From positions 1-64,000 of the forward strand of contig NZ_KE384223.1 of assembly GCF_000424665.1 (NCBI RefSeq): a stretch of 64,000 nucleotides of DNA, in the 5' to 3' direction. Made by a program: the position numbers and the translations under genes. The notes under the pieces were generated by a model. That model did no database searches. It was not told the DNA's origin and worked only from the letters and a program-made list of their open reading frames with translations. Positions 52,552-62,450 of this stretch are shown piece after piece. How positions within the stretch are numbered: position 1 is the first letter of the stretch; every line of letters starts with the position of its first letter. Origin of the DNA: Salinimicrobium terrae DSM 17865. Its GTDB lineage: Bacteria > Bacteroidota > Bacteroidia > Flavobacteriales > Flavobacteriaceae.

Positions 52552-52806
52552 TGGCATTTTCATTAATTTAAATGGAGTAAAAGATCTGATTTTCAGGCTG
52601 ATTTGTTTTCCATACTGGCTTCCTTTTTTTTCCTCTGTAAGAAACGTACAGGATTCTTTCTTTTTGTCGAATTTACTCCTCAAAACTGCCGATTTTCCTC
52701 AAATCTAGCCTCAATCTTTCACGACAGCCAATCGATAAACTGCACTAAATCACCGACTAAAGGAAAAATAAGTGTTAAAAAATTATTAAAATAGATTCCC
52801 CGAATA

Positions 52807-52814
52807 TACATTTG
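52807..52814 (+). promoter_or_regulatory. -7 box TACATTTG for the lipocalin-like gene
   Basis: An exact TAnnTTTG match lies 27 nt before the ATG at 52842; no TTTG at normal -33 spacing. Confidence 0.45.
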
Positions 52815-52841
52815 CAACTGCTTTGAAAAGAAAAGGAAAAT

Positions 52842-53459
52842 ATGAATAGACTATTACAAGTATTGATGTTAGGTGGAGTAGGAGTAAGCATGCTTGTTGC
52901 CTGTTCTGCCAATAGTATAGAGGACGAAAGCCTTTCGCTTAATGCGACAACTACAACTGTACAAGCCCAGGACCTAACGATGAATGATCTTTTGGGGACC
53001 TGGAATATGTTTTCCATGACCTCTGTACCTCTAGAAGAGGGTGGTACAGCAACAGCAGTTGATTTTGATCAGGATGCTAATTTCACTTATAACTTGTTAG
53101 AAGAAACAGATTGTTTTGATCCTATGTTTTTTGACTTTAAAAGTAGCGGAGAAGTAACTACCTTCCAATCAAGATTGTTTTTTAGTGAAGTAACAGGTGC
53201 CTTTAATTGCCAGACTACCGGGAATTATGCTGCTACCTATTCAGTTAGTGGAGATCAACTGACGGTGACTTTTACCATTGACGGACAGACCTACACCGAG
53301 ACTAAAACTGTTAACCGGTATAGTGAAAACGGTTCGGAATTCTTAAAAGTGAAATTAACAAAAGAAGAAACAAATACGGCTGTTTATGTAGCTAAAGATC
53401 CAGGAAATACCGTTGCTTCAGATATTCAGAAAATTGATATAATCTACAAGAAGCAGTAA
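52842..53459 (+). CDS. Lipocalin-like lipoprotein
   Basis: The 205-residue protein has a lipoprotein signal (GVGVSMLVAC, Cys21), a Thr/Ser-rich linker (about 30-45), and a beta-barrel domain. The domain begins NDLLGTWNMFSMTSVP, the short lipocalin-like GxW motif common in Bacteroidota lipoproteins. Two Cys (in ETDCFDP and GAFNCQT) may form a disulfide. Ligand unknown. A terminator follows the stop after 29 nt. Confidence 0.8.
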   Translation: MNRLLQVLMLGGVGVSMLVACSANSIEDESLSLNATTTTVQAQDLTMNDLLGTWNMFSMTSVPLEEGGTATAVDFDQDANFTYNLLEETDCFDPMFFDFKSSGEVTTFQSRLFFSEVTGAFNCQTTGNYAATYSVSGDQLTVTFTIDGQTYTETKTVNRYSENGSEFLKVKLTKEETNTAVYVAKDPGNTVASDIQKIDIIYKKQ

Positions 53460-53488
53460 AAGACCTTTTTTTGCCCCCTTTTCAAATG

Positions 53489-53518
53489 AATCCCCCAAAG
53501 AAATTCGGGGGATTTTTT
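53489..53518. terminator. Terminator between the lipocalin-like gene and polA
   Basis: AATCCCCC (53489-53496) pairs with GGGGGATT (53107 offset: 53507-53514) around a 10-nt loop, followed by a T run on the plus strand. It may also limit read-through from polA. Confidence 0.88.
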
Positions 53519-53573
53519 ATAGATTAAAAAAGTCTTGGCTCCTGGTTCTTGATTCTTTTGGCAAAGTGGTTTT

Positions 53574-56399
53574 TTAATGAGCTTCCAGCCAATTCTCTCC
53601 CAGGCCGAGTTCCACTTCCAGGGGAACGTCCATGACAAAGGCATTTTCCATTTCATGCTTTACCATCTTTTGGATATCCTCTAGCTCGGGGCGGTAAACA
53701 TCGAATACTAATTCATCATGTACCTGGAGCAGCATTTTGGTTCTGTAATTCCTTTCCTCCAGTTTCTTGTGAATGTTGATCATGGCCAGCTTTATAATGT
53801 CAGCTGCACTTCCCTGAATGGGAGCATTGACGGCATTTCTCTCGGCAGCACCGCGTACCATTTGATTCCGTGAATTAATATCCCTTAGATATCTTCTTCT
53901 GCCGAGTACCGTTTGAACGTACCCGTTTTCACGTGCAAAATCTACCTGTTCACCAATAAAGTTCCGAAGCTTTGGGTAAGTTTTATAATAGGTATCTATA
54001 AGATCTTTGGCTTCACCTCTCGAGAGATTTGTTTGATTACTGAGTCCAAAAGCCGAAACTCCGTAGACTATTCCAAAGTTCACAGTTTTGGCAACGCTAC
54101 GCTGCTCCCGGTTGACTTCCTCCATAGGCACATTAAATACTTTGGCGGCTGTGGAGGCGTGGATGTCCTGATTTTGCTGAAAGGCTGAAATCATATTGTC
54201 TTCCTTGCTCAGGGAGGCGATTATGCGAAGCTCGATTTGAGAATAATCGGCAGCTAACAAGATGTGTTCTGCATCTCTTGGCACAAAAGCCTGCCTTACC
54301 TGTCTTCCCCTTTCAGTCCGGATGGGAATATTCTGGAGGTTTGGATTGGTTGAACTCAATCTTCCCGTAGCCGCGACGGTCTGCACATAATCTGTATGAA
54401 CCCTTCCGGTTTTTTCATCCACCTGTAGAGGTAAAGCATCAATATATGTATTCTTCAGCTTTACCAGTCCGCGGTAATCCAATACCTGTTGTACGATCTT
54501 GTGTTCGGGGGCAAGGGCAGAAAGGATTTCTTCCCCTGTAGAATATTGTCCCGACTTGGTCTTTTTCGGTTTCTCTACCAGGTTCAGCTTTTCAAAAAGG
54601 ATAATTCCAAGTTGTTTTGGAGAACCTATATTAAATTCTTCGCCGGCGGTTTCATAGATATCCTTTTCAAGCAGTGCGATGTCTTTTTCCATTTCTTCTG
54701 AAAGACCTGCAAGGAAATCTTTATCCAACTTAATTCCTTCCAGCTCCATATCGGCCAGCACCTTCACCAGCGGAATCTCAATCTCATTAAAAAGTTTTTC
54801 TGTGTTGGCTTCCTTAAGCTCCGGAGTGAAATGCTGTTTTAGCTGCAGGATAACATCGGCGTCCTCCACGCTGAATTCCGTTTGCTGTTCCAGGGAAATG
54901 TCACGCATAGATTTTTGATTCTTTCCTTTCCCCAGCAATTCTTCTACAAAAACCGGAGTGTAGTTAAGGTATGTTTCCGAAAGCACATCCAGGCTGTGGC
55001 GCATATCGGGATTAATAAGGTAATGTGCGATCATGGTGTCAAAAAGGGGACCTTTGAACTTAATGTCATATTTCGCCAATACCTTAATGTCATACTTCAG
55101 GTTTTGGCCTACCTTTTCAATATTTTCAGCTTCAAAGAAAGGACGCATTTTTTCCATCACCTCCTGTGCTGCTGTGCGATTTTGGGGCACAGGGAGGTAA
55201 AAACCTTTACCCGTTTCCCAGGAAAAAGCCACTCCAATGATCTCCGCAGTAAATGGATCAAGATCGGTCGTTGTGAATTCAAAGCACACGCACTTCTGCT
55301 TCATTAAATTCTGAAGGAAGAGTTGCATTGCCATACCTGTCGCAACATTCTGGTAGACGTGCGGCATATCTTTTATAGTTCTTCTGCCTGAAAAATTTTC
55401 CACACTCTCGGCTGCTTCGGTCCCAAAAAGGGAAAACTGACCTGCTCCTGCCGGTTGAGCCTGAGCCTTTCCGGTATCTGTACTCGTCACTTGAGTGGGT
55501 CGGGCTGTTTCCTCTCCTGAAAATAACTTTAAAAATTGCTCTTTTAGGCGCCGGAACTCCAGCTCCTCAAAGATCTCCTGCACCTTCTCTGCATCGGGCA
55601 TGGAAAGCTCGTAATCTTCAGCATGAAACTTTACATCGCAGTCGGTCATGATGGCGGCGAGTTGTTTGGAGATCATACCCTGCTCGGCATGTGCCTCTAC
55701 CTTTTCCCGCATCTTACCTTTTAATTTATCGGTGTTGGCCAGCAACGCTTCCATGCTACCAAATTCCTTCAGAAATTTTTTAGCGGTCTTTTCTCCCACT
55801 CCGGGTAGTCCCGGAATATTATCAACGGCATCGCCCATCATTCCAAGGAAATCGATCACCTGCTCGGGACGTTCTACTGCGAATTTCTTCTGAACTTCAG
55901 GAATTCCCCAAATCTCGATCCCATTGCCCATCCGGGCGGGGCGGTACATAAAAATATTTTCAGAAACCAGCTGTGCAAAATCCTTATCGGGGGTAACCAT
56001 GAAGACTTTATAGCCTTCTTTTTCGGCCTGTTTTGCCAGCGTTCCTATAATATCATCGGCTTCACAACCGGGCAGCACGACCACCGGAATGTGCATTGCC
56101 TTGAGAATTTCCTGTATATAGGGTATGGCTTGTAATATCGGTTCGGGGGTTGCATCCCTGTTTGCTTTATATGCCTCAAACATTTCGGTGCGCGCCACGC
56201 TTCCTTCTTTATCAAAACAAACCGCGAGATGATCGGGGCGTTCCCTTCTTATTACGTCAAACATGGAATTCATGAAGCCCATAATGGCCGAAGTATCCAG
56301 ACCCTTGGAATTTACAATTGGATTGTTTATAAAAGCATAATATCCCCTAAAAATAAGGGCATAAGCATCAAGAAGGAATAAACGTTTTTGGTCGGCCAT
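53574..56399 (-). CDS. polA: DNA polymerase I, proofreading site altered
   Basis: The 941-residue protein has the three PolI parts. The 5'-3' exonuclease (about 1-290) retains DAYALIFRGYYAF, GCEADDIIGT and PDKDFAQLV. The 3'-5' exonuclease-like domain covers about 345-540. The polymerase domain shows motif A (LLAADYSQIELRI), the O helix (REQRSVAKTVNFGIVYG) and motif C (QVHDELVFD). In the 3'-5' domain the usual DTE acids are replaced: FEFTT at 373-377 gives Glu374 and Thr376. N433 and D437 remain, and the ExoIII Tyr is Phe (TEFSVEDAD). Gap-filling and primer removal should work; proofreading is probably weak or lost. Confidence 0.97.
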   Translation of the reverse strand: MADQKRLFLLDAYALIFRGYYAFINNPIVNSKGLDTSAIMGFMNSMFDVIRRERPDHLAVCFDKEGSVARTEMFEAYKANRDATPEPILQAIPYIQEILKAMHIPVVVLPGCEADDIIGTLAKQAEKEGYKVFMVTPDKDFAQLVSENIFMYRPARMGNGIEIWGIPEVQKKFAVERPEQVIDFLGMMGDAVDNIPGLPGVGEKTAKKFLKEFGSMEALLANTDKLKGKMREKVEAHAEQGMISKQLAAIMTDCDVKFHAEDYELSMPDAEKVQEIFEELEFRRLKEQFLKLFSGEETARPTQVTSTDTGKAQAQPAGAGQFSLFGTEAAESVENFSGRRTIKDMPHVYQNVATGMAMQLFLQNLMKQKCVCFEFTTTDLDPFTAEIIGVAFSWETGKGFYLPVPQNRTAAQEVMEKMRPFFEAENIEKVGQNLKYDIKVLAKYDIKFKGPLFDTMIAHYLINPDMRHSLDVLSETYLNYTPVFVEELLGKGKNQKSMRDISLEQQTEFSVEDADVILQLKQHFTPELKEANTEKLFNEIEIPLVKVLADMELEGIKLDKDFLAGLSEEMEKDIALLEKDIYETAGEEFNIGSPKQLGIILFEKLNLVEKPKKTKSGQYSTGEEILSALAPEHKIVQQVLDYRGLVKLKNTYIDALPLQVDEKTGRVHTDYVQTVAATGRLSSTNPNLQNIPIRTERGRQVRQAFVPRDAEHILLAADYSQIELRIIASLSKEDNMISAFQQNQDIHASTAAKVFNVPMEEVNREQRSVAKTVNFGIVYGVSAFGLSNQTNLSRGEAKDLIDTYYKTYPKLRNFIGEQVDFARENGYVQTVLGRRRYLRDINSRNQMVRGAAERNAVNAPIQGSAADIIKLAMINIHKKLEERNYRTKMLLQVHDELVFDVYRPELEDIQKMVKHEMENAFVMDVPLEVELGLGENWLEAH

Positions 56400-56531
56400 T
56401 AGCGGAATTTTTTAAGTTCATAAAACTACGAAACTAAAGGCTGTCATTAAAATTCAATTTCTTATTTTAAGGGAAGAAGTATGGGTCTATGTCGGCTCAG
56501 GACGATCCAAAATGAGAAATTCAAAAAAGAA

Positions 56532-57470
56532 ATGACAAACGAACAGAAATATTCAATAGCCATACATGGAGGTGCAGGGACTCTTCTACAGGGACAAATG
56601 ACTGTTGAAAAGGAAAAGGATTATCGCAATAGTTTAGAGCAGGCGCTTGAAAAGGGATATGATTTACTGGAAAATGGAGCACCTGCAATAGACGCAGTAG
56701 AAGCGGCGGTGAAGGTGCTTGAAGATTCTCCACTGTTCAATGCCGGTAAGGGTAGTGTATTTACAGCAGACGGGACCCACGAAATGGATGCTGCTATAAT
56801 GGAAGGAAAGGATCGTCAGGCCGGGGCTGTGAGTTTAATTACAGGAATTAAAAACCCAATCTCCCTTGCCCGGGATGTTATGGAAAAAAGCGGTCATGTA
56901 TTTTTAGCCGGGGAAGGCGCTCTGAAATTTGCAAAAAGCCTGAATTATACTCTTGAGGAGGAGAATTATTTTTATGAAAAATTTCGCCACCGGCAATGGC
57001 TGGAAATTAAGGATTCAGATAAATTTCAGTTGGATCATAGTAACGCAAAAGATTCCAAATTTGGAACAGTGGGTGCTGTAGCTTGTGACAAAGAAGGGAA
57101 TTTAGCCGCTGCTACCTCTACCGGTGGAATGACCAACAAAAAATTTGGGAGAGTAGGAGATAGCCCTATGATTGGAGCTGGAAATTATGCAAACAATAAA
57201 ACCTGCGCTGTTTCCTGTACCGGCAGCGGGGAATACTTTATTAGGGGAGTGGTTGCTTACGATGTTTCTGCTTTAATGGAATATAAAGGTTTGTCTTTGG
57301 AAGCAGCTGCAAACGAGGCGGTTCACGGCAGACTGCTTAAAATAGGTGGTGACGGCGGACTTATTGCCGTTGATGCCACAGGAAATTTAGCATTACCGTT
57401 CAATACTGAAGGAATGTACCGGGCTTTTAAAACCTCGGGTGGCCTTCGGGAAATAGCAATTTACAAATAA
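56532..57470 (+). CDS. iaaA: Isoaspartyl peptidase/L-asparaginase (plant type)
   Basis: The start was set at MTNEQKYSIAIHGGAG, giving 312 residues; the longer frame has an unlikely N-terminus. This Ntn-hydrolase (family T2) self-cleaves before the nucleophile Thr in SKFGTVGAVACD. IHGGAG, NAGKGSVFTADGTHEMDAAIM and GDSPMIGAGNYAN are diagnostic. It splits isoaspartyl dipeptides, including beta-Asp-Arg from cyanophycin. No signal peptide, so cytoplasmic. It converges head-on with the cyanophycinase gene with zero spacing, which supports a linked role. Confidence 0.94.
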   Translation: MTNEQKYSIAIHGGAGTLLQGQMTVEKEKDYRNSLEQALEKGYDLLENGAPAIDAVEAAVKVLEDSPLFNAGKGSVFTADGTHEMDAAIMEGKDRQAGAVSLITGIKNPISLARDVMEKSGHVFLAGEGALKFAKSLNYTLEEENYFYEKFRHRQWLEIKDSDKFQLDHSNAKDSKFGTVGAVACDKEGNLAAATSTGGMTNKKFGRVGDSPMIGAGNYANNKTCAVSCTGSGEYFIRGVVAYDVSALMEYKGLSLEAAANEAVHGRLLKIGGDGGLIAVDATGNLALPFNTEGMYRAFKTSGGLREIAIYK

Positions 57471-58334
57471 TTACATGTACCGGGGCGAATTTTCTGTCCC
57501 CACCAGCACCTCTACCTGCCGGTCTGCAATATTATATCGATCTCCATGGGAAAGGATGTGGGTTACCAATTTTCTCATTGTGAGAGGGGTTCCCTCCTTC
57601 AGGTTTTTATAGTTATTGTGAGTAAGTTCCCCCGGGTCAAAAATAATTACCATTCCCGAACCAATAGTTTCACATTCGTTGCCGTTCCTGATTATCATCC
57701 CGGTATCTTCTGCCAAACCTATTCCCACCAGGTTTGGGAATCTTGCCACAGCTTCAGATAATCGTCCAAAACGTCCCCGCTGAATAAAATGGGTATCGAA
57801 AATGATCCCTGGTAGCAATGACATACCTTTCCGCATTTTAGTAGAGGCTTTGATGAAAGATTCCTTACTGCTTCCACCGGAGATCATTTCAGCAGACATG
57901 CACATAGCTCCGGCACTTGTTCCGGCAACTACAAATTTTTCATTGCGATATCGATCGAGAAGGATCTTGTGGAATTCTGTATTCTTAATGTGAGTTGTAA
58001 TTTTTGATTGATTTCCACCGGAAAACAGAACGCAGTCTGCCGTTCGGGCCTTCTCAAGATTTTTTTCATAATCTGCTTCGGCTTTTGATCCTATATGCAG
58101 AGGTTCTACGCAATTGCAGCCCAGTTTTTGAAAAGCTTTAATGTACATATCTCCTACCTCTTCCGGAATTCCCGAGGCGGTCGTAATTACGAGGATGTTT
58201 GCATTCTTTCCTCCACTTTCTGTGAGGACTCTTGCCAAGATCCCCTGGCTTATATATTCAAACCTGAACCTTTTATGCTTGTGATAGCCTTTATCTTCAT
58301 TTCCTCCTATAGGGATGAGGGTGCCTTTAATCAT
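57471..58334 (-). CDS. cphB: Cyanophycinase
   Basis: The 287-residue serine peptidase of family S51 has the nucleophile in VAGTSAGAMCMS (about residues 136-147), preceded by VLFSGGNQSKI. It also has HFIQRGRFGRLSEAVARFP, the typical block after the nucleophile. It cuts cyanophycin to beta-Asp-Arg dipeptides. It lacks a signal peptide, so it serves internal polymer breakdown and not scavenging. It diverges from cphA across 114 nt. Confidence 0.95.
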   Translation of the reverse strand: MIKGTLIPIGGNEDKGYHKHKRFRFEYISQGILARVLTESGGKNANILVITTASGIPEEVGDMYIKAFQKLGCNCVEPLHIGSKAEADYEKNLEKARTADCVLFSGGNQSKITTHIKNTEFHKILLDRYRNEKFVVAGTSAGAMCMSAEMISGGSSKESFIKASTKMRKGMSLLPGIIFDTHFIQRGRFGRLSEAVARFPNLVGIGLAEDTGMIIRNGNECETIGSGMVIIFDPGELTHNNYKNLKEGTPLTMRKLVTHILSHGDRYNIADRQVEVLVGTENSPRYM

Positions 58335-58448
58335 AAATAAAAATTAAAATGATTTGAAAATTAACCAGTTATAATTTCGATTCTTAAATTAAGAACCTAC
58401 TCAGTTTGGAAGGATAAGGAAAAAAAGCAGAAAAAGAAAAAGTAGCAC

Positions 58449-61112
58449 ATGAAAATAAGAAAAATTAACGCAATGCGGGGTCCGAATTATTGGTCCATCA
58501 GTCGGCACAAATTAATTGTAATGGTTTTAAATCTTGAGGAGCTGGAGGAAATGCCATCCAATAAGATCGAAGGATTTAGGGAAAAACTTGAAAAAGTATT
58601 ACCCGGCCTCTACGAACATACCTGTTCTGTTGGTACTCCGGGAGGATTTTTTGAAAGAGTGGACGAGGGTACCTGGATGGGACATATTATTGAGCATGTA
58701 GCTCTTGAAATACAAACGCTTGCAGGCATGGATGTTGGTTTTGGAAGAACCAGGGGCTATGGTGAAAAAGGGGTTTATAATGTAGTCTTTTCCTATATGG
58801 AAGAAGCTGTGGGAAGATATGCAGCCAAAGCTGCAGTCAGGATATGTGAGGCTCTCATAGAGGGGAAGGAATATAATCTTTCTGAAGATATACAGGAAAT
58901 GCGGGAGTTGCGGGAAGAAGTGCGGCTGGGACCCAGTACCGGCTCTATAATCAAGGAGGCAGAATCCAGGGGGATTCCCTGGATAAGACTTAACCGATAT
59001 TCTCTCTGCCAGTTAGGTTACGGTGCAAATCAAAAGCGCATCCAGGCAACAGTGACCGGGGAAACCAGTAATATAGCTGTTGATATAGCCTGCGACAAAG
59101 AAGATACCAAGGATCTTTTGGAACAGGCCGAGATTCCAATTCCGCGGGGAAGGATTGTAAGAAGCGAAAAAAGATTAAAAGAAGTTGTTGAAAAATTAGG
59201 CTTTCCTCTTGTAATAAAACCTGTTGATGGAAATCACGGCAGGGGAATTACCATAGATATAAATTCCCCTAAAGAGGCTCTGGTAGCCTTTAATTCTGCC
59301 CGTGCTATTTCCCGAAGGGTAATAGTGGAAAGACAAATAGTAGGGGAAGATTACAGGTTACTTGTGATAGACCATAAATTGGTAGCTGCTGCAAAACGGA
59401 GTCCGGCGCACGTGGTGGGAGACGGTGTAAAAAATATTCAGGAACTAATCGAGGAAGTGAACAAGGACCCGAGAAGGGGCTATGGTCATGAGAAAACGCT
59501 TACTCAAATTGAAGTCAATGAACTTACTAAGCGAATTCTTGCTGCAGAAGGTTATACTCTCGACAGAATCCCTGAAAAAGGCCAAAAAATTATACTTAAA
59601 GACACTGCTAATCTCAGTACCGGAGGCACCGCTGAAGATGTTACAGACAGGGTGCATCCTGCCAATGTTTTCATGGCCGAAAGAATTTCCAGGATCATAG
59701 GGCTTGATATATGCGGAATAGATGTTATGACCACAGATATTAGTAAACCTCTTTCCGAAACCGGGGGAGCAGTACTGGAAGTGAACGCCGGCCCGGGATT
59801 CCGAATGCACCTTTCTCCCACTACCGGTTTACCGCGAAACGTTGCTGCTCCGGTTATAGATAAACTTTTCCCTCATGGATCTACGGGAACTATTCCAATC
59901 GTAGCTGTGACGGGTACAAACGGGAAGACAACAACTACTCGTTTGATCGCGCATATAGCAAAACAGCAAGGTTATAAAGTAGGCTATACCACCAGTGACG
60001 GAGTCTACATTCAGAACAGGCTTTTGATGAAAGGGGATTGTACCGGTCCTCTCAGTACCGAATTCGTCTTAAAGGATCCCACTGTAAATTTTGCTGTGCT
60101 GGAGTGTGCAAGGGGAGGATTACTCCGTGCAGGTCTCGGGTTTAAAAATTGCGACGTGGGAATTGTGACCAATGTATCTGAAGATCACCTGGGGCTAAAC
60201 GGAATTCACACTGTTGAGCAACTGGCAAGGGTAAAATCGGTCATTCCTGAAACCGTTCTGCCCGACGGTTACTCGATATTAAATGCAGACGACGATCTTG
60301 TTTATGAAATGCGGAAGAATGTTGTTTCCAGGGTTGCTTTATTTTCTATGGATGAAGAAAATCCGCGGATCAAAAGAATTCAGGAGGAAGGAGGTTTGAC
60401 AGCTGTTTATGAAAGCGGATATATTACTATTTGCAAAGGAACATGGAAACTCAGGATAATTAAGGCCACCAATGTTCCCCTTACCTTTGGAGGTAAGGCA
60501 GAGTTCATGATCCAGAATGTCTTGCCCGCGGTTCTCACGGCTTATATTAAAGGCATTGATATAGATGAGATCAAAGTAGCTTTGGAGACTTTTCAGCCTT
60601 CTCCTTCCCAGACTCCCGGAAGAATGAATCTTTTTCAGTTTAAAGATTTCCAGTTGTTGCTGGATTACGCTCACAATCCCGCAGGAATGGAAGCAGTAAA
60701 AAAATTCACCGATAAAATAGATGCTTCAGTAAAGGTGGGGATCATTACAGGTGTTGGAGATCGTAAGGAAGAAGACACTTTTCAAATTGGAAAGATTTCT
60801 GCAGAAATGTTTGATGAGATCATCGTAAGACAGGATCAACATCTACGAGGTGGGACACCCGAAGAGATCATCGGTTTTCTGAAAAAAGGAATTTCAGCTC
60901 ACGATCCCGATATGAAGGTAACCGTTATTTTAGAAGAAAAAGAAGCCGTTACTCACGCGATAAGAAATGCTCAAAAAGATTCCCTGATTGTGATCTGTAC
61001 AGAGATGGTAATAGAAGTGACAGAGCTGGTGCAGGAAATGCAGCAGCAGGGCTCTTTAGAGATTTCGGGATTAAACGGGAAAAAAGTAGTAAAAGAGCCT
61101 GTTAAGAATTGA
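58449..61112 (+). CDS. cphA: Cyanophycin synthetase
   Basis: The 887-residue enzyme polymerises Asp and Arg into multi-L-arginyl-poly-L-aspartate. It has an N-terminal domain (1-160), and an ATP-grasp domain (about 215-480: VIKPVDGNHGRGITIDI, EVNAGPGFRMHLSP) for Asp addition. A Mur-ligase-like domain (about 490-880) carries the P-loop GTNGKTTTTR, ECARGGLLRAGLGF, NVSEDHLG and DYAHNPAGM. Both ATP sites are intact, which fits the CphA1 type and not the degenerate CphA2. Length is normal. Confidence 0.97.
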   Translation: MKIRKINAMRGPNYWSISRHKLIVMVLNLEELEEMPSNKIEGFREKLEKVLPGLYEHTCSVGTPGGFFERVDEGTWMGHIIEHVALEIQTLAGMDVGFGRTRGYGEKGVYNVVFSYMEEAVGRYAAKAAVRICEALIEGKEYNLSEDIQEMRELREEVRLGPSTGSIIKEAESRGIPWIRLNRYSLCQLGYGANQKRIQATVTGETSNIAVDIACDKEDTKDLLEQAEIPIPRGRIVRSEKRLKEVVEKLGFPLVIKPVDGNHGRGITIDINSPKEALVAFNSARAISRRVIVERQIVGEDYRLLVIDHKLVAAAKRSPAHVVGDGVKNIQELIEEVNKDPRRGYGHEKTLTQIEVNELTKRILAAEGYTLDRIPEKGQKIILKDTANLSTGGTAEDVTDRVHPANVFMAERISRIIGLDICGIDVMTTDISKPLSETGGAVLEVNAGPGFRMHLSPTTGLPRNVAAPVIDKLFPHGSTGTIPIVAVTGTNGKTTTTRLIAHIAKQQGYKVGYTTSDGVYIQNRLLMKGDCTGPLSTEFVLKDPTVNFAVLECARGGLLRAGLGFKNCDVGIVTNVSEDHLGLNGIHTVEQLARVKSVIPETVLPDGYSILNADDDLVYEMRKNVVSRVALFSMDEENPRIKRIQEEGGLTAVYESGYITICKGTWKLRIIKATNVPLTFGGKAEFMIQNVLPAVLTAYIKGIDIDEIKVALETFQPSPSQTPGRMNLFQFKDFQLLLDYAHNPAGMEAVKKFTDKIDASVKVGIITGVGDRKEEDTFQIGKISAEMFDEIIVRQDQHLRGGTPEEIIGFLKKGISAHDPDMKVTVILEEKEAVTHAIRNAQKDSLIVICTEMVIEVTELVQEMQQQGSLEISGLNGKKVVKEPVKN

Positions 61113-61145
61113 TTTTGTTTGTCATTTTAATGGTTCACTGCAGGT

Positions 61146-62447
61146 TTACTTCAGTTTCTTGTGCTTAAACCCATAGAAGAAAATATAACCATAGCACAAC
61201 ATCACGAGGATGAGTGCAAGATTAAATCCGAAGGAATCTGTGAGGTATCCAAAGGCCGGGGGAATAATAGCTCCTCCCACGATCATGGTACACAATACTC
61301 CAGAGCCTTGTGGCTTATTATCGCCGAGACCTTCGAGCGCCAGACTAAAAATGGTAGGGAACATAATAGAATTGAATAAACCTACGGCTATTAAAGACCA
61401 CATTGCGACGAGTCCTACTGTAAGATTAGAAATTAAGACTAGACCAATGGCGCAGGCGGCAAAGACGCTTAGAACTACTGCCGGGTTCATTATTTTGGTA
61501 AGGTAAGAACCAATAAAACGGCCAATCATCGCCCCCGTCCAGTAAAAGGTGACAAAAACTCCTACTACAGCCATATCTGTAGAAGTAGTCACACCAGATG
61601 AAAGGATCCATTCGGCCAGGTTTCGCATAAAAGGCGTTTCCCTAATAACATCTGGCAGGTTAAGGGTCAAAAAGTAGTTAACCATATAGGAGCCAATAGC
61701 CACTTCGGCACCTACGTAAAAAAATAATCCAAAGGCTCCCATTATGAGGTTGCGGTTTTTGAGTACTACACTATAATCATTTGAAGCTTCGGTGTCGGTA
61801 ACTTTTGGCAGATTGACGAAAAGAAAGACAATGGCTATTAAAATTATAAATACAGCTATACCGAGGAAAGGTGTTTGTACAGCTGCAGCTTCTGAAGCGT
61901 AATATTTTATTTGTTCCGCCTCGGTCATAAATGCGATCTCATCTTTTGTCATAACCTTATCGCTAAGGATAAACAAGGCGCCAAGTGCCGGTGCGATCGC
62001 AGTCCCGAGAGAATTAAAAGCCTGAGACAAGTTTAGTCGGCTGGAAGCAGTTTTTGCGGGTCCGAGAATAGTAACATAAGGGTTTGCAGCTACCTGCAGG
62101 ATCGTGATTCCGCCCGCCAGGATAAAATATCCAAGCATGAAAATCCCAAAAACCCTGTAAGATGCCGCCGGCCAGAACAAAAGGCAACCTGCGGCCATAG
62201 TGAACAGCCCCAGGACTATTCCTTTTTTGTATCCAATCTTGGAGAGCAGCCATCCCGCCGGAATGGACAACAGGAAATAGGCTCCAAAAAAGGCAAATTG
62301 TACCATCCCTGCCTGAAAATACGAGAGGGTAAAAACCTCTCGTAATCTAGGGATAAGGGAATCCACCAAAACAGTAATAAAACCCCAAAGGAAGAAGAGA
62401 ATAGTTAGAAATATAAACGCAGTGCGATAGGATTTTTTCTGTTCCAT
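61146..62447 (-). CDS. Sugar:H+ symporter, FucP/NagP-type MFS
   Basis: A 433-residue transporter with 12 membrane helices. FLWGFITVLVDSLIPRLREVFTLSYFQAGMVQF and the GYKKGIVLGL loop are typical of the FucP/GluP/NagP group of the major facilitator superfamily. Substrate cannot be fixed from sequence. It starts 3 nt after the glycosylasparaginase stop, so an operon is near certain. Uptake of the sugar released by that enzyme, or of a related amino sugar, is the most economical reading. Confidence 0.9.
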   Translation of the reverse strand: MEQKKSYRTAFIFLTILFFLWGFITVLVDSLIPRLREVFTLSYFQAGMVQFAFFGAYFLLSIPAGWLLSKIGYKKGIVLGLFTMAAGCLLFWPAASYRVFGIFMLGYFILAGGITILQVAANPYVTILGPAKTASSRLNLSQAFNSLGTAIAPALGALFILSDKVMTKDEIAFMTEAEQIKYYASEAAAVQTPFLGIAVFIILIAIVFLFVNLPKVTDTEASNDYSVVLKNRNLIMGAFGLFFYVGAEVAIGSYMVNYFLTLNLPDVIRETPFMRNLAEWILSSGVTTSTDMAVVGVFVTFYWTGAMIGRFIGSYLTKIMNPAVVLSVFAACAIGLVLISNLTVGLVAMWSLIAVGLFNSIMFPTIFSLALEGLGDNKPQGSGVLCTMIVGGAIIPPAFGYLTDSFGFNLALILVMLCYGYIFFYGFKHKKLK

Positions 62448-62450
62448 TAT

